A DNA stretch of 10,040 nucleotides, taken from Baffinella frigidus (lineage: Eukaryota; Cryptophyceae; Cryptomonadales; Baffinellaceae). Position numbers and translations under genes: made by a program. Shown here piece after piece: positions 1 to 6,780 of the stretch (its first letter is position 1; every line of letters begins with the position of its first letter). A model generated the notes under the pieces. That model did no database searches. It saw only the letters and a program-made list of their open reading frames with translations, and had not been told where the DNA came from. The stretch lies in NCBI GenBank assembly GCA_026770585.1, contig MU646338.1, forward strand, positions 866,278-876,317, written 5' to 3'.

Positions 1-10
1 ACCCTCAACC

Positions 11-49
<39 letters not shown>

Positions 50-59
50 ACCCCCAACC

Positions 60-91
<32 letters not shown>

Positions 92-95
92 ACCC
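1..95. repeat. CCCTCAA telomere-like tandem array
   Basis: About thirteen head-to-tail copies of the 7-mer CCCTCAA, with a few single-base variants such as CTCTCAA and CCCCCAA. The array runs off the left edge, so its true length is unknown. The motif is one base different from the CCCTAAA repeat found elsewhere in the window. The C-rich strand reads 5' to 3' from the left edge, which is the orientation expected at the left end of a chromosome. It could equally be an interstitial variant block. Positions 96-140 decay into related but irregular sequence. Confidence 0.9.
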
Positions 96-141
96 AGACC
101 CCAGAACCATAATCCTACAATTCTGAACCCGTGGTGGCAGA

Positions 142-358
142 ATGGAGCTGTACGGGCCGATCAGGCTCGGATGTTTCCCATTCTCGAATTTGAGTAACGC
201 GTGTGTGGTGTCTTTGCCTCCTACCTCATCCTGTCAGGATGGAGCGAAGAATCAGCCCGGACATCCTTGAATTTGAGTAACGCATATTCATTTATGCACC
301 AACCATCATTCAGAAACGCATGTGTGGTGTCAGGATGGAGCTCGACGGGCCGATCACG
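142..358 (+). repeat. Diverged direct repeats around the exon-like block
   Basis: Several short motifs occur twice. TGGAGCT..ACGGGCCGATCA is at about 144 and 336. GAATTTGAGTAACGC is at 185 and 269. GTGTGGTGTC is at about 202 and 321. TGTCAGGATGGAGC is at 231 and 328. The pattern suggests a partial tandem duplication of roughly 85-190 bp, rearranged afterwards. The second GGAGCT copy is the start of the open exon-like block at 335. Confidence 0.6.
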
Positions 359-430
359 GTGACAAGCAAGGAGGTCTCTTTCCGGTGGACGGAGCAGCTC
401 ATGTTCAACATCCCCGTCCTTCTCCCCAAG
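335..430 (+). pseudogene. Orphan exon-like block with a good 5' splice donor
   Basis: Read from ATG 335 this is a 32-codon open frame, MELDGPITV...NIPVLLPK, that ends exactly at AAG followed by GTAAGG, a near-consensus splice donor. Codon choice is GC-rich at third positions, unlike the surrounding DNA. The tract W-T-E-Q-L-M-F-N-I-P followed by L-L-P resembles the W-x-E-x-L-x-F-x-I...LP strand pattern of PI3K-type C2 domains. That is a pattern match from memory and not a secure family call. A decayed second copy follows at 591-636, and a phase-compatible exon-like block occurs in the array from 899. There is no clear 3' splice site upstream, so it could be a first exon or a relic. I infer a gene fragment caught in subtelomeric duplication. 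Confidence 0.45.
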
Positions 431-545
431 GTAAGGGCGGCCGTCCTATTTCCGGCGTTACCCTAATTCCGTCGTTCTCACCCGGTAAGGGCGACCGCTC
501 TAATTCCGGCGTCAACCAAATGTGGGCATTCCGTAGAGTACTGCT
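430..545 (+). repeat. 54-bp tandem duplication after the donor site
   Basis: GGTAAGGGCG(G/A)CCG starts at 430 and again at 484. Each copy is followed by a CTAATTCCG/CTATTTCCGGCGT variant. The block duplicates the splice-donor region of the preceding exon-like block. Confidence 0.6.
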
Positions 546-590
546 GTATGCAATACCGTAGGGTGATACGGAATGCCGGAATTGGGTTGA

Positions 591-636
591 AGGAACTGCT
601 CATGTTTAACTTAACATCCTCGTGCTCCTCCACAAG
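591..636 (+). pseudogene. Decayed copy of the exon-like block
   Basis: The stretch AGGAACTGCTCATGTTTAAC and what follows, up to ACAAG and GT at 637, matches 392-432 of the block at 335-430. It has substitutions and a small insertion that breaks the reading frame. The exon end and the GT of the donor are still recognisable. It looks like a dead duplicate. Confidence 0.5.
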
Positions 637-659
637 GTCCAGCGCTGTCTCAGTCTATT

Positions 660-684
660 CGGGCCCACCAATTTGGTGGGCCCG
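660..684. repeat. 25-bp perfect palindrome
   Basis: CGGGCCCACCAA and its exact reverse complement flank a single central T. It could extrude as a hairpin with 12-bp arms. No T tract or gene end sits next to it, so a terminator role is not supported. Confidence 0.85.
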
Positions 685-994
685 GGCTCTTTTCCGCTCC
701 ATAGTTAACGGATTTGTACCGGGAACCGAGCATGTCCACTTGAGAATAGTCGGTCAACCCGAGTGAGACAGAGCTGTAAGGCAGCCCCCCCCACAGCAGC
801 TACCGAGAAGACTCGCTCTCTGCCAGGCTTTGTGGGTGGGAATTGGAGCCATCTGGTGGCCGAATGCCCCCCCGGAAGTGAATCACGGCCTCTCGACGCA
901 GGTTCCGTCCGCCGGGGTCGCTGGGGCTCCGCGCGCGTATCACGTGAACCCGATTGATACCAGGGTTAGTGATACCATCATTGATAACACCGAG

Positions 995-1026
995 AGGTAT
1001 TGATTCGACCAGGTATTGATTCGACC
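995..1026 (+). repeat. 16-bp tandem direct repeat
   Basis: AGGTATTGATTCGACC occurs twice without spacing. Related GATTGATACC and GTATCAATCGG motifs occur around 950 and 1407-1450, the latter after the foldback. This suggests that 935-1030 and 1390-1470 derive from one ancestral sequence. Confidence 0.75.
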
Positions 1027-1221
1027 ATGGCCGTTGGAATGACTCAAGACGTTTTCATCCAGGTTCCGCTAACGGGATTGCTAGTGCTCGCGCGCGGCGA
1101 GCAGACTCGCACCCTGCAAGGCTTTCTGCGTGGAAATCACCAGCCCCTAAACCCTAAGCTCCAGGCTCTAATTTCGACGCAGGTTTCGCGGACGGGATCG
1201 CTGGTGCTCGCGCGGGTAGAA

Positions 1222-1388
1222 CGTTTGCGGCAATTATTGTCCGTTTTGGAAGTGCGGTTTTCCGGTTTTCCGGTTTTTTGAAATATTGTCAAGGTTGTAA
1301 AACATTTTAGATGGACACTTCTGGTACAAATGAAAACCGGAAAACCGGAAAACCGCACTTCCAAAACGGACACCAATTACCGCAAACG
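1222..1388. mobile_element. Foldback 1 (MITE-like), 56-bp arms
   Basis: Left arm 1222-1277 and right arm 1333-1388 are inverted copies with only about three mismatches, around a 55-bp AT-rich loop. Each arm contains two or three repeats of the CCGGTTTT motif. It lies immediately after exon-like module copy 3 and separates it from sequence related to 935-1030. It has no coding capacity. A non-autonomous foldback or MITE insertion is the simplest reading; a locally formed inverted duplication is the alternative. Confidence 0.7.
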
Positions 1389-2009
1389 CTCTATAACGTG
1401 AAACCGATTGATACCAGCGCCGACAGTAGAGGTATCAATCGGCATCAATCGCGTTGGAATCAATCAAGGCCTTTCGTCTCACTGGCTTGTCGCGGTCGTG
1501 TTTGACAATTTATCAACCCCCGCCCCCCACCCTTCCGAAAAAGGTTCCGCTGACAGGGTCCCTGGTGCTCTCGCGCGGCGCCGACGGGCCTCACTCAGGC
1601 TGACCGACTAATCTCAAGTTGACATGCTGGTTGTGTGGAACAAATCCGGCAATGAATCGGTATCACGCACCTTGCAATGAATCACGGTCTTTCGGAACAG
1701 GTTCCGTTGACGGGGTCGCTGGTGCTCGCGCGCGGCGCCGGCGGGCTCTTCACCTCCTACTCGACCTACAGGGAACAGTGGGACCTTGAACAAATTGTCG
1801 AGCACGACCGCGGCGGGGTTTGATAAACTCCCCCCCCTTCCGACGCAGGTTCTACTAACGGGATCGCTGATGCTGGCGCCCGGCGAGCAGACTCGCACCC
1901 AGACAGGCGTTCTGAGTGGGAATCACCAGCCCCTAAACCCTCATCCCTACGCTCTAATCTCTAATTTTTTCTCAGCTCTTTTTTTCCCTAAGCTCTGGTT
2001 TTGACGTAG

Positions 2010-2153
2010 GTTCCCCTGACGGGGACGCTGGTGCTCACGCGCGGCGCCGACGGGCTCTTCACCTCCTACCGGGAAAAGTGGGACCTCCCGGTTCACCCCG
2101 CTTCCTATCCCTCCGAAGTGGACCAGATCGTGAATTTGGCTGTTTACAATCAG
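2010..2153 (+). pseudogene. Best-preserved copy of the array exon
   Basis: After a TAG acceptor at 2007-2009 there are 48 open codons. They read V-P-L-T-G-T-L-V-L..., then R-G-A-D-G-L-F-T-S-Y-R-E-K-W-D-L-P-V-H-P, then P-S-E-V-D-Q-I-V-N-L-A-V-Y-N-Q. The block begins in phase 0, so it could follow the 335-430 block (which ends in phase 0) as the next exon of the same ancestral gene. I do not recognise the family. The downstream tandem copies keep the frame for only part of their length. It could be the source exon of the array or another relic. Confidence 0.45.
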
Positions 2154-2307
2154 GGGGCTCCTCCTACCGGGAAAAGTGGGACCTTCCGGTGCATCCCTGC
2201 TCGCCACTTAACCCTCCGAAGTGGACCAGATCGTGAATTTGGCTGTTTGCGATCAGGGGGCTCCTCCTAGCGGGAACAGTGGGACCTGCCGGTGCACCCC
2301 TGCTTGC
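2063..2307 (+). repeat. 98-103 bp tandem duplication inside the exon
   Basis: CTCCTACCGGGAAAAGTGGG starts at 2063 and 2161, and a diverged copy with TAGCGGGAACAG starts at 2264. The two complete units include the segment CCTCCGAAGTGGACCAGATC... ending near CAGGGGGCT. The unit lengths (98 and 103) are not multiples of three, so the duplication shifts the reading frame. That supports decay rather than a functional protein repeat. Confidence 0.85.
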
Positions 2308-2351
2308 TGCCTTGTGGGTTTGATCCGTAATAATCGAGAGCAATCTGACCT

Positions 2352-2568
2352 TTCAATCATCGCGGGAAGAAGTGTGACCAAGCGAATCTTCGTGCTTGTC
2401 AGATCCTACTCGCCTCTGCTTTGGGCGTGGTGCACAGCCATGAAGAGCGCTGCCCGCCCAGATAAATGTCGAGAGTAGGACGTCTCAGAGCAAAAGCGAA
2501 CCTCCGTTACTAAGAGTGGCGGCGGAGAATGTCAACCGTCATGGGAAGAAGTGTGACCACGCGAAAAT
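2352..2568 (+). repeat. Dispersed pair of ~30-bp repeats
   Basis: GGGAAGAAGTGTGACCAAGC at about 2362 recurs with one change at about 2543. Each copy is preceded by a (TC)ATC or GTCAT variant and followed by GCGAA. No gene was recognised in 2310-2575. Confidence 0.6.
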
Positions 2569-2574
2569 GGAGCC

Positions 2575-2605
2575 TGGTTGAGGGTTGAGGGTTGAACCCT
2601 GAACC
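2575..2605. repeat. Inverted telomere-like tract
   Basis: GGTTGAGGGTTGAGGGTTG is the complement of the CCCTCAA motif at the left edge. It switches at about 2594 to AACCCTGAACC, so the two orientations meet head to head. A fused pair of short telomere-like tracts, or an inversion boundary, would look like this. Confidence 0.7.
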
Positions 2606-2669
2606 TGTGCAGGTCTGGAAGGTCCTCCTCTCCGCCAAGCTCTTCTGAAGCTCTCGGCAAGATTCCGCT

Positions 2670-2725
2670 CTGTAACACCCTGGACCTCGCGATTTTATGG
2701 GTACCCAATAAACTTCATTAAGACC
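2670..2725 (-). repeat. Dispersed repeat, inverted copy
   Basis: The reverse complement reads GGGTACCCATAAAATCGCGA, then a GGGTGTTACAGAGCGGAATC motif. It matches the direct copies at 3943-4002 (GGATATCCATAAAACCGCGA...) and 4036-4100 (GGATACCCATAATATCC...). The 2726-2890 flank shows nothing I can name. A 122-codon minus-strand frame there (2510-2878) has no recognisable domain. Confidence 0.65.
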
Positions 2726-2891
2726 GCTGATCAAGCCGGACGCAGCGCCTTTAGGTCCTTTAGGTTTTGAAAGCTCCCAACATAGCCCAACGACACGCCG
2801 TTCCGTAGAAGGGATCTGCAGGGAAAGCATGTTTGCGCAACTTATTGTAAAGTAGCTGATGCGCCATAAGCGTGGCACACGTATTTAGATG

Positions 2892-3012
2892 TACAGGGGT
2901 ACCTCGTGCATGAGAAACCGTCCCCCCCTAGGACCCTACAGTAGGGACATGCCTAGGGTCCTATGATGGTTCTAGGGGGGTGGGCGTTTCGTATGAGCGA
3001 GGTACCCCTGTA
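2892..3012. mobile_element. Foldback 2
   Basis: The left arm starts TACAGGGGTACCTCG at 2892 and ends in a C-run with CTAGG near 2932. The right arm, 2971-3012, is its diverged inverse ending ACCCCTGTA. A nested inner inversion, TAGGACCCT at about 2929 with AGGGTCCTA at about 2955, sits in the loop. It has no coding capacity. It resembles a small foldback element whose inner and outer stems formed separately. Confidence 0.65.
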
Positions 3013-3084
3013 TTGGTACATTTACAAGAGCCTCCTCCAGGAGAAGCCCAACCCCTCCGCACTCCCACGAGTGCGTCGCAGTAT

Positions 3085-3150
3085 GATTGCCTAAGGGCTG
3101 AGTTATGTATGATTGCCTTAGGGATGAGATTGCCTTGGGGCTGAGTTAAA
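3085..3150 (+). repeat. Short imperfect tandem repeat
   Basis: The motif GATTGCCTTAGGG-TGAG occurs three times in slightly different forms (near 3084, 3111 and 3129), with a GAGTTATGTAT spacer. Flanking GAGTGCGTCGCAGTATG (near 3070) and GAGCGTGCCGCAGTATCT (near 3232) are also a diverged pair. Positions 3150-3230 are GC-rich and hold no gene that I recognise. Confidence 0.55.
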
Positions 3151-3242
3151 GCCCCAACGCCTCGGCCGCGGACCCGTCTCGGACAACCGAGGCGTGAGAA
3201 GCCTCCCACCGCCTCTGCACTCCGCACCCCGCGAGCGTGCCG

Positions 3243-3379
3243 CAGTATCTCTTAGGTGGTGAGCCACATTTGACCCCCAGAAGGTCGTAGGCCCCTAGCT
3301 ACACCATATCAGTATCTCTTGGTGGTGAGCGGGTCACATTTGACCCCCAGCAGGTCGTAGCCCCCTGGCTACACCATAT
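3243..3379 (+). repeat. 67/70-bp tandem duplication
   Basis: Copy A (3243-3309) and copy B (3310-3379) both begin CAGTATCTCTT, contain CACATTTGACCCCCAG, and end GCTACACCATAT. They differ by one three-base indel and a few substitutions, so the event looks fairly recent. A tRNA was considered and not supported. Confidence 0.9.
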
Positions 3380-3428
3380 ATACGCAGTAGCGTATTAGGC
3401 TTCTCTCGGGATAACGCACTTAAGTTCA

Positions 3429-3688
3429 GCCGCTTCGGAGGCACCTTGTAGGAGAGAGAGAGAGAGAAAGAGAATGAAATAAAGAGGAAGAGAGAAAGAG
3501 AGAGAAAGAGAGGGAAAGAGAGATAAAGAGAGAGAGACTGATTCTGGAAAGGGGGACAACGTTTATTGCAGAAAGAGAGAGAGAGAGAGAGAGAGAGAAT
3601 GCGAGAGGGGACATACCGTCCAGCTCGGCCGCTTCGGGCAAGGGTCCATCATTAATTCTAGCCCCCTGCTTCGGGGGCACTTTGTAGT
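3429..3688 (+). repeat. Diverged direct repeats flanking GA tracts
   Basis: CGCTTCGGAGGCACCTTGTA (near 3430) and GCTTCGGGGGCACTTTGTAG (near 3668) are a diverged pair. A third partial, GGCCGCTTCGGGCAA, lies at about 3627. A GA tract follows the first and a second GA tract precedes the third, as if the unit of motif plus GA tract had been duplicated. Confidence 0.55.
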
Positions 3689-3802
3689 GATCCTCCCGCC
3701 CTTGCATAAGGTAAAACAGCACCTGCCGGAGAGAGAGAGAGTGAGAGAGAGAGTGTGTGAGAGAGAAAGGGAGAGGGCGAGGGAGAGAGAGAAAGAAAGA
3801 GA
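3451..3802 (+). repeat. Three GA-rich (polypurine) microsatellite tracts
   Basis: GA/GAAA-rich runs lie at about 3451-3538, 3569-3600 and 3728-3802, with few pyrimidines on the plus strand. The long frames across them, in either direction, encode only Ser/Leu or Arg/Glu runs and are artefacts of the repeat. Such tracts can form triplex DNA; nothing here shows that they do. Confidence 0.9.
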
Positions 3803-3942
3803 CATTTGCGTTAGGACCTTTACTACCGCTCTTGACCAACCAGATATTTTTCTGGTTCAGAGCGCCCTTTTAGATATCGTACAAGAACAAAACCCAGTCT
3901 GCTTTCGTCCCGTCGCGGGAGATCGGTACGACCTTTGTGAAG

Positions 3943-4133
3943 GAAACTCACTGGATATCCATAAAACCGCGACATGCTGGGTGTTATAGAATGGAATCCA
4001 GCGGAGCACCACCGCGCAAGTCACTAGGACGCTTTCAACTTACTGGATACCCATAATATCCCAAAATCCATCGCGAAATCCTGGGTGATACAGAGAGGAC
4101 TCCCGCCGAGCGCGACCACACGCAAGCCACTCT
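3943..4133 (+). repeat. ~92-bp diverged tandem repeat
   Basis: Two copies begin near 3944 (CTCACTGGATATCCATAA) and 4036 (CTTACTGGATACCCATAA). Each then runs through CGCGA, CTGGGTG(T/A)TA and (A/C)CGCGCAAG or ACGCAAGCC to CACT. An inverted third copy sits at 2670-2725. Each copy carries a palindromic GGATATCC or GGRTACCC core. Positions 4134-4440 contain short TTAACTGG-type repeats on the minus strand and no recognisable coding segment. Confidence 0.7.
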
Positions 4134-4439
4134 GGGCGGGTGGAATGACCTTCGAAAAGACGCCTCCGCCATAGAGCTCCGTGTCCCAATCCTGCTCAGC
4201 GCGACCCCAGTTAACACGCGATCATCCAGTTCACGCGCGATAAAACACGGTACAAACCAGTTAACAAAGCGATATCCGTCTGGGAACCTACGCCCCTGAA
4301 CCAGCTGCAAAACGAAGAGAATTGTACCAGAGTCGATTTCCCTGCGTCACACACCTGCCCAGGTCATTTCATCGCCCTCGGCGCGTGCTGGGCGAGGCTG
4401 AAGCACTGGGTGGGGGCAAGGGCAGAAATCCGATCTTGG

Positions 4440-4620
4440 GGAGGATAAACTCCCAGACCCGAAATAAGCTGTTCCGGGTTTCTGGTGGGAAGCACTGGGA
4501 GGGGCAGACCAGGAGGGGCCGTCCTCCGAGATCATGCGGATGATCCCGCGGTAGATCCAGCGCCTGCGGAGGATCGCGCGCTCAGTCATTAACATGGAGT
4601 CCCCATCATTTCTCCTGATG
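4440..4620 (-). pseudogene. Possible further ligase-like exon
   Basis: On the minus strand, from about 4600 leftwards, the frame reads T-E-R-A-I-L-R-R-R-W-I-Y-R-G-I-I-R-M-I. It resembles the E-x-x-W-L-I-R-x-I-I-K-D helix near the end of the DNA ligase N-terminal domain. It is on the same strand as, and downstream of, the ligase-like exons at 4730-5291, in the order expected for the family. The downstream codons become Ser/Pro-rich and low complexity, and no adenylation-domain motif follows. The match is short, so this is a supporting observation and not a secure exon. Confidence 0.3.
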
Positions 4621-4729
4621 GAGAAATGCCTCGATTTTCTAAATTCTGCGAATCGCCACCGTCACGTTAGGGGGGGGGTGGTTCGGGTGGATGTACGCCT
4701 TTGTGCTAGAAGGTGGTGAGTCCTTTCAC

Positions 4730-5291
4730 CACATGACACCCCGCCGGGGCTCGGGCGGCAGACGCAAGGTCTTGGTGTCGGTGCTGTCGGAGCTGTGCGC
4801 GCAATGCTGTTCGGGGGGAGCGAGACGCTCCTAGCAAGACAGGTGTGGCCACAGAAAATTTTGCGGCGCGAAAAGCACCCCAGGAAATGCTGGTGCAAGA
4901 AGGATGCACCTTGATGATCAGCTTGGCAAGCTTTCCCTCCTTGGAGGTCCCTCCGCGTCAAGCGCGCGTCTGTCTCGTCCATCTCTGTGTATTGCGGGAG
5001 CAGGAGCCGGACAACCTTGTGCATGTCCGCCCCGGGCCTGCCGAGCACCGGTCAGCTGCGCGATCAGCAAATCGTCTTTTGCTCGGGGGGGGGGGCAGGA
5101 GAGAGCGACGCGAGGAGAGCAGGGACAGACCTGGATCGCTGCTCTTCAAACAGTCTCTCGAGAAAGTCCTTCCTCTCCTGCAGGGAAAACGCCCGGTACG
5201 CGGCGGCGCCCTTCTGGCCGTTCTGCACGCGCTCGAAGAACTTGCAGAGCCGCAGACAGCGGAGAGGCGGGTGGTCGTCTTTGGACGACAT
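4730..5291 (-). pseudogene. DNA ligase IV-like N-terminal fragment, frameshifted
   Basis: ATP-dependent DNA ligase IV seals double-strand breaks in end joining; its N-terminal helical domain precedes the catalytic core. Exon 1 (5291-5131) starts MSSKDDH and contains L-C-K-F-F-E-R-V-Q-N-G-Q-K-G, like the family's LCxxxERIQKxKG. Splicing at GTCTGT 5130 to ...CGGCAG 5038 (93 nt, CTGAC branch-like motif and C-rich tract) keeps the frame. Exon 2 (5037-4910) then gives V-V-R-L-L-L-P-Q-Y, matching the family's MRLxLPQ. Near 4943 one extra base shifts the frame; beyond it, K-E-G-K-L-A-K-L-I-I-K matches the family's KExxLAKL. A likely intron (4909-4831) and a weaker exon (4830-4730) follow. No KxDG adenylation motif was found. 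The one-base shift could be decay or an assembly error. The match is from memory, not a search. Confidence 0.55.
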
Positions 5292-5519
5292 CAAAAAATC
5301 AGAAATCCAGAACCCCGTCTAGAGCAAAATTGCAGATCTGAAGGGAGTCAAAAGCAAAAGTCAACTTCCCTGCTGCTCCCACGAAATTTGTCAACCTATG
5401 GTCGGTTTGTGATATTTCTAAGGAACCAGCCATTAAGTTGACTTTTGATTGACACCCCGTACGTCCAAAGTAGCGCTGGGCTCGTTCGTGGATCTCCCAT
5501 TCTCATTCGGAAAGCAAGC
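5292..5519. promoter_or_regulatory. Shared divergent intergenic region with inverted repeat
   Basis: The start codons of the ligase-like gene (5291, minus) and the UBE3D-like gene (5520, plus) lie only 228 bp apart and point outward, so their promoters must overlap here. A perfect 13-bp inverted repeat, CAAAAGTCAACTT at 5355-5367 and its complement at 5435-5447, sits symmetrically inside. It could bind a factor serving both genes, but that is inference. No TATA box stands out. The region is less GC-rich than the flanking exons. Confidence 0.5.
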
Positions 5520-6227
5520 ATGGACCCGTGGGCCACCGCCGACCCGCCTGTGTTCCTCCTCCAGGTGCGCATCCGACCCGCCCGTCCCTTCCCCCCCGCC
5601 TCTCGGCAGCTTGCGGCACCTGGGATCGCGCGGTGGACAGCTGAGAAAGTGATCCCGCGTGCACAGGTGCTTCCAGCGCTACGCACCGTCCGCCTGACGG
5701 TGGGAACAGCGCCCGACGTAGTCGCATCCGTGAAAATGACGTCGCCCACGGAGGTCACCGTGCACTTCTTGCGTGGAGACTCACCGCTCCCTCCGCTCGT
5801 CATCAAGATCCCGCACGCTGTCACTCTCGGGAGCACGGGAACGGTGCCAGGCAGCGGGGGCGCGCCGCTCGTCACCGAGGCCAAGTTCTCGATGGTTGTT
5901 CCTCACGCCGAGGCGTTCACAGCCGGGGAGCTCGCTGGCGTTTCGTGGCTCCCGGGCGGGCCAGGCGGTGAGGAGGGGATGGGGGAGGACGCCAAGATGA
6001 AGGGGCTCAACGAGGTGGGCGATACTGGCTGGTTGGTTGGACTAATCGCCCGTGGGCCAGCAGCCTGTCTCGAGTGGCGTCGTACTGCCGTTCTCGTGAC
6101 GACCGCACCCCCGCGTCGACTGACCCCGCGCTCCTCTCAGGTGCTGTGCGACACGTGCGGCGCAGGGCTGATCCCGCCCGGGAGCTTCAAGCGCATCCTC
6201 CCGCTCCCCTCCCCGTTCTGGCACGAG
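5520..6227 (+). CDS. UBE3D: UBE3D-like (HECT_2) protein, exons 1-3
   Basis: UBE3D-type proteins bind E2 enzymes and transfer ubiquitin through a HECT-like C-terminal domain. Exon 1 from ATG 5520 gives M-D-P-W-A-T-A-D-P-P-V-F-L-L-Q. A likely 102-nt intron (5565-5666, GTGCGC...GCACAG) follows, then exon 2 (5667-6095), rich in Val/Thr beta-type segments. A second likely intron (6096-6140, 45 nt, GTGACG, CTGAC branch-like motif, CTCTCAG) precedes exon 3 (6141-6227). Exon 3 reads V-L-C-D-T-C-G, then F-K-R-I-L-P-L-P-S and F-W-H-E, the first CxxC zinc pair and LPLPSxxW motif of the family. Both introns are multiples of three with no stop codon, so the frame is open from 5445 to 6485. The codons after 6228 are intron, not protein. 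The intron limits are inferred and exon 2 could hide another one. Family call is firm; boundaries less so. Confidence 0.7.
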
Positions 6228-6316
6228 GTTCCCCCCGCGCCACGCGCACGGGTTCCACTCTCGCGTGTCAGGTGCAGAGTGTGCACGGCGCATCCTCGCT
6301 TGCTTCAGACACTTTC

Positions 6317-6402
6317 CAGCAGCTCTAACAATTCCAATAGCTCCAGTAGAAATCTCAGACGACCCCCCAGAGAAGTCAGCAAAGGCGCCCTGTCTTGCAA
6401 AG
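6317..6402 (+). repeat. Minisatellite edge plus shared 30-bp motif (copy 1)
   Basis: An AGCTCTAACAATTCCAATAG tract is followed by AGAAGTCAGCAAAGGCGCCC and TTGCAA. The same order recurs at 7480-7603 with AGAAGTCAGCGAAGGCGCCC. The two introns therefore carry copies of one composite repeat. Confidence 0.7.
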
Positions 6403-6730
6403 CTTCTGGACGATCCTGCGCGTGGAGCTTCAAAGCACACCCAGGATCATCAACGCGAAGCCCCCCCGTCGAACGCAATTCCTAGAACACCCCCACCCCT
6501 TCCCCTCTCCGCCGCAGTTCTCCCGCAGGGGTCGGTAGCATAGAAGCAGGGCCGGCGCCTGCAAAGCTTCTCGACGATCATGCACGTGGATCTTCGAGGC
6601 ACACCCAGGATCATCGACTCGAAGACCCCCCCATCCAACGCATTTCCTAGACCCCCCCATCCAACGCATTTCCCCATCCAACGCATTTTCTTCCGCCCGC
6701 CCGCCCCCCGCAGTTCTCCCGCAGGGGTCG
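6396..6730 (+). repeat. Duplicated block of ~140/170 bp
   Basis: Copy A (6396-6534) and copy B (6560-6730) both start TGCAAAGCTTCT, pass through CACACCCAGGATCATC, and end CAGTTCTCCCGCAGGGGTCG. Copy B is longer because it contains an internal 26-bp expansion, GACCCCCCCATCCAACGCAT, repeated 2.5 times at 6624-6689. Minus-strand frames across it are shadows of the repeat. Confidence 0.85.
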
Positions 6731-6780
6731 ACGCGCCAGTGGTGCATGCGTGGTGTCGAAGGATTGGGGGGGGGGGGTGA

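Larger units (their letters stand above)
899..2156 (+). repeat. Array of about seven copies of an exon-like module
   Basis: A module beginning (A/T)(A)G|GTTCCG and running through GACGGGGTCGCTGGTGCTCG recurs with GGTT at 901, 1062, 1182, 1543, 1700, 1848 and 2009. Spacings are roughly 120-160 bp, with one of 361 bp. Where intact it reads V-P-L-T-G-S-L-V-L-A-R-G, and an AG resembling a 3' splice acceptor precedes it. Two subtypes exist. One continues GCCGACGGGCTCTTCACC (copies 4, 5 and 7, with 4 truncated). The other continues GAGCAGACTCGCACC and then a telomere-like CCCTAAACCCT (copies 2 and 6). Copy 3 is interrupted next to a foldback. The copies look like decayed tandem duplicates of one exon and its splice site. 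Confidence 0.75.

Noticed and set aside
899-2060. CRISPR-like spaced repeats
   Set aside because: Repeats diverge, spacings vary from 120 to 361 bp, and the units look like exon copies in eukaryotic DNA.
2510-2878. 122-codon minus-strand frame
   Set aside because: Covers the inverted telomere-like tract and a dispersed repeat copy; no recognisable domain.
3243-3379. tRNA-like CACCA-containing duplicated unit
   Set aside because: No cloverleaf arms or T-loop sequence could be drawn in either copy.
3426-3839. Long minus-strand frame with Ser/Leu runs
   Set aside because: It is the translation of GA microsatellites; composition is repeat-driven and there is no domain.
4035-4310. 91-codon minus-strand frame downstream of the ligase-like exons
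   Set aside because: It overlaps the 92-bp tandem repeat and shows no ligase motif; a good-looking acceptor at about 4272 is not enough.
5445-5519. Upstream extension of the UBE3D-like frame to a TTG codon
   Set aside because: TTG is not a normal eukaryotic start; ATG 5520 is the first in frame and begins plausible protein.
5396-5884. 162-codon minus-strand frame opposite exons 1-2
   Set aside because: Shadow of a GC-rich coding strand; no motif, and the plus strand has the HECT_2 evidence.
6228-6485. C-terminal tail of the 346-codon frame (Ser/Asn/Arg-rich)
   Set aside because: It runs into a minisatellite and the duplicated block; exon 4 continues the conserved protein better.
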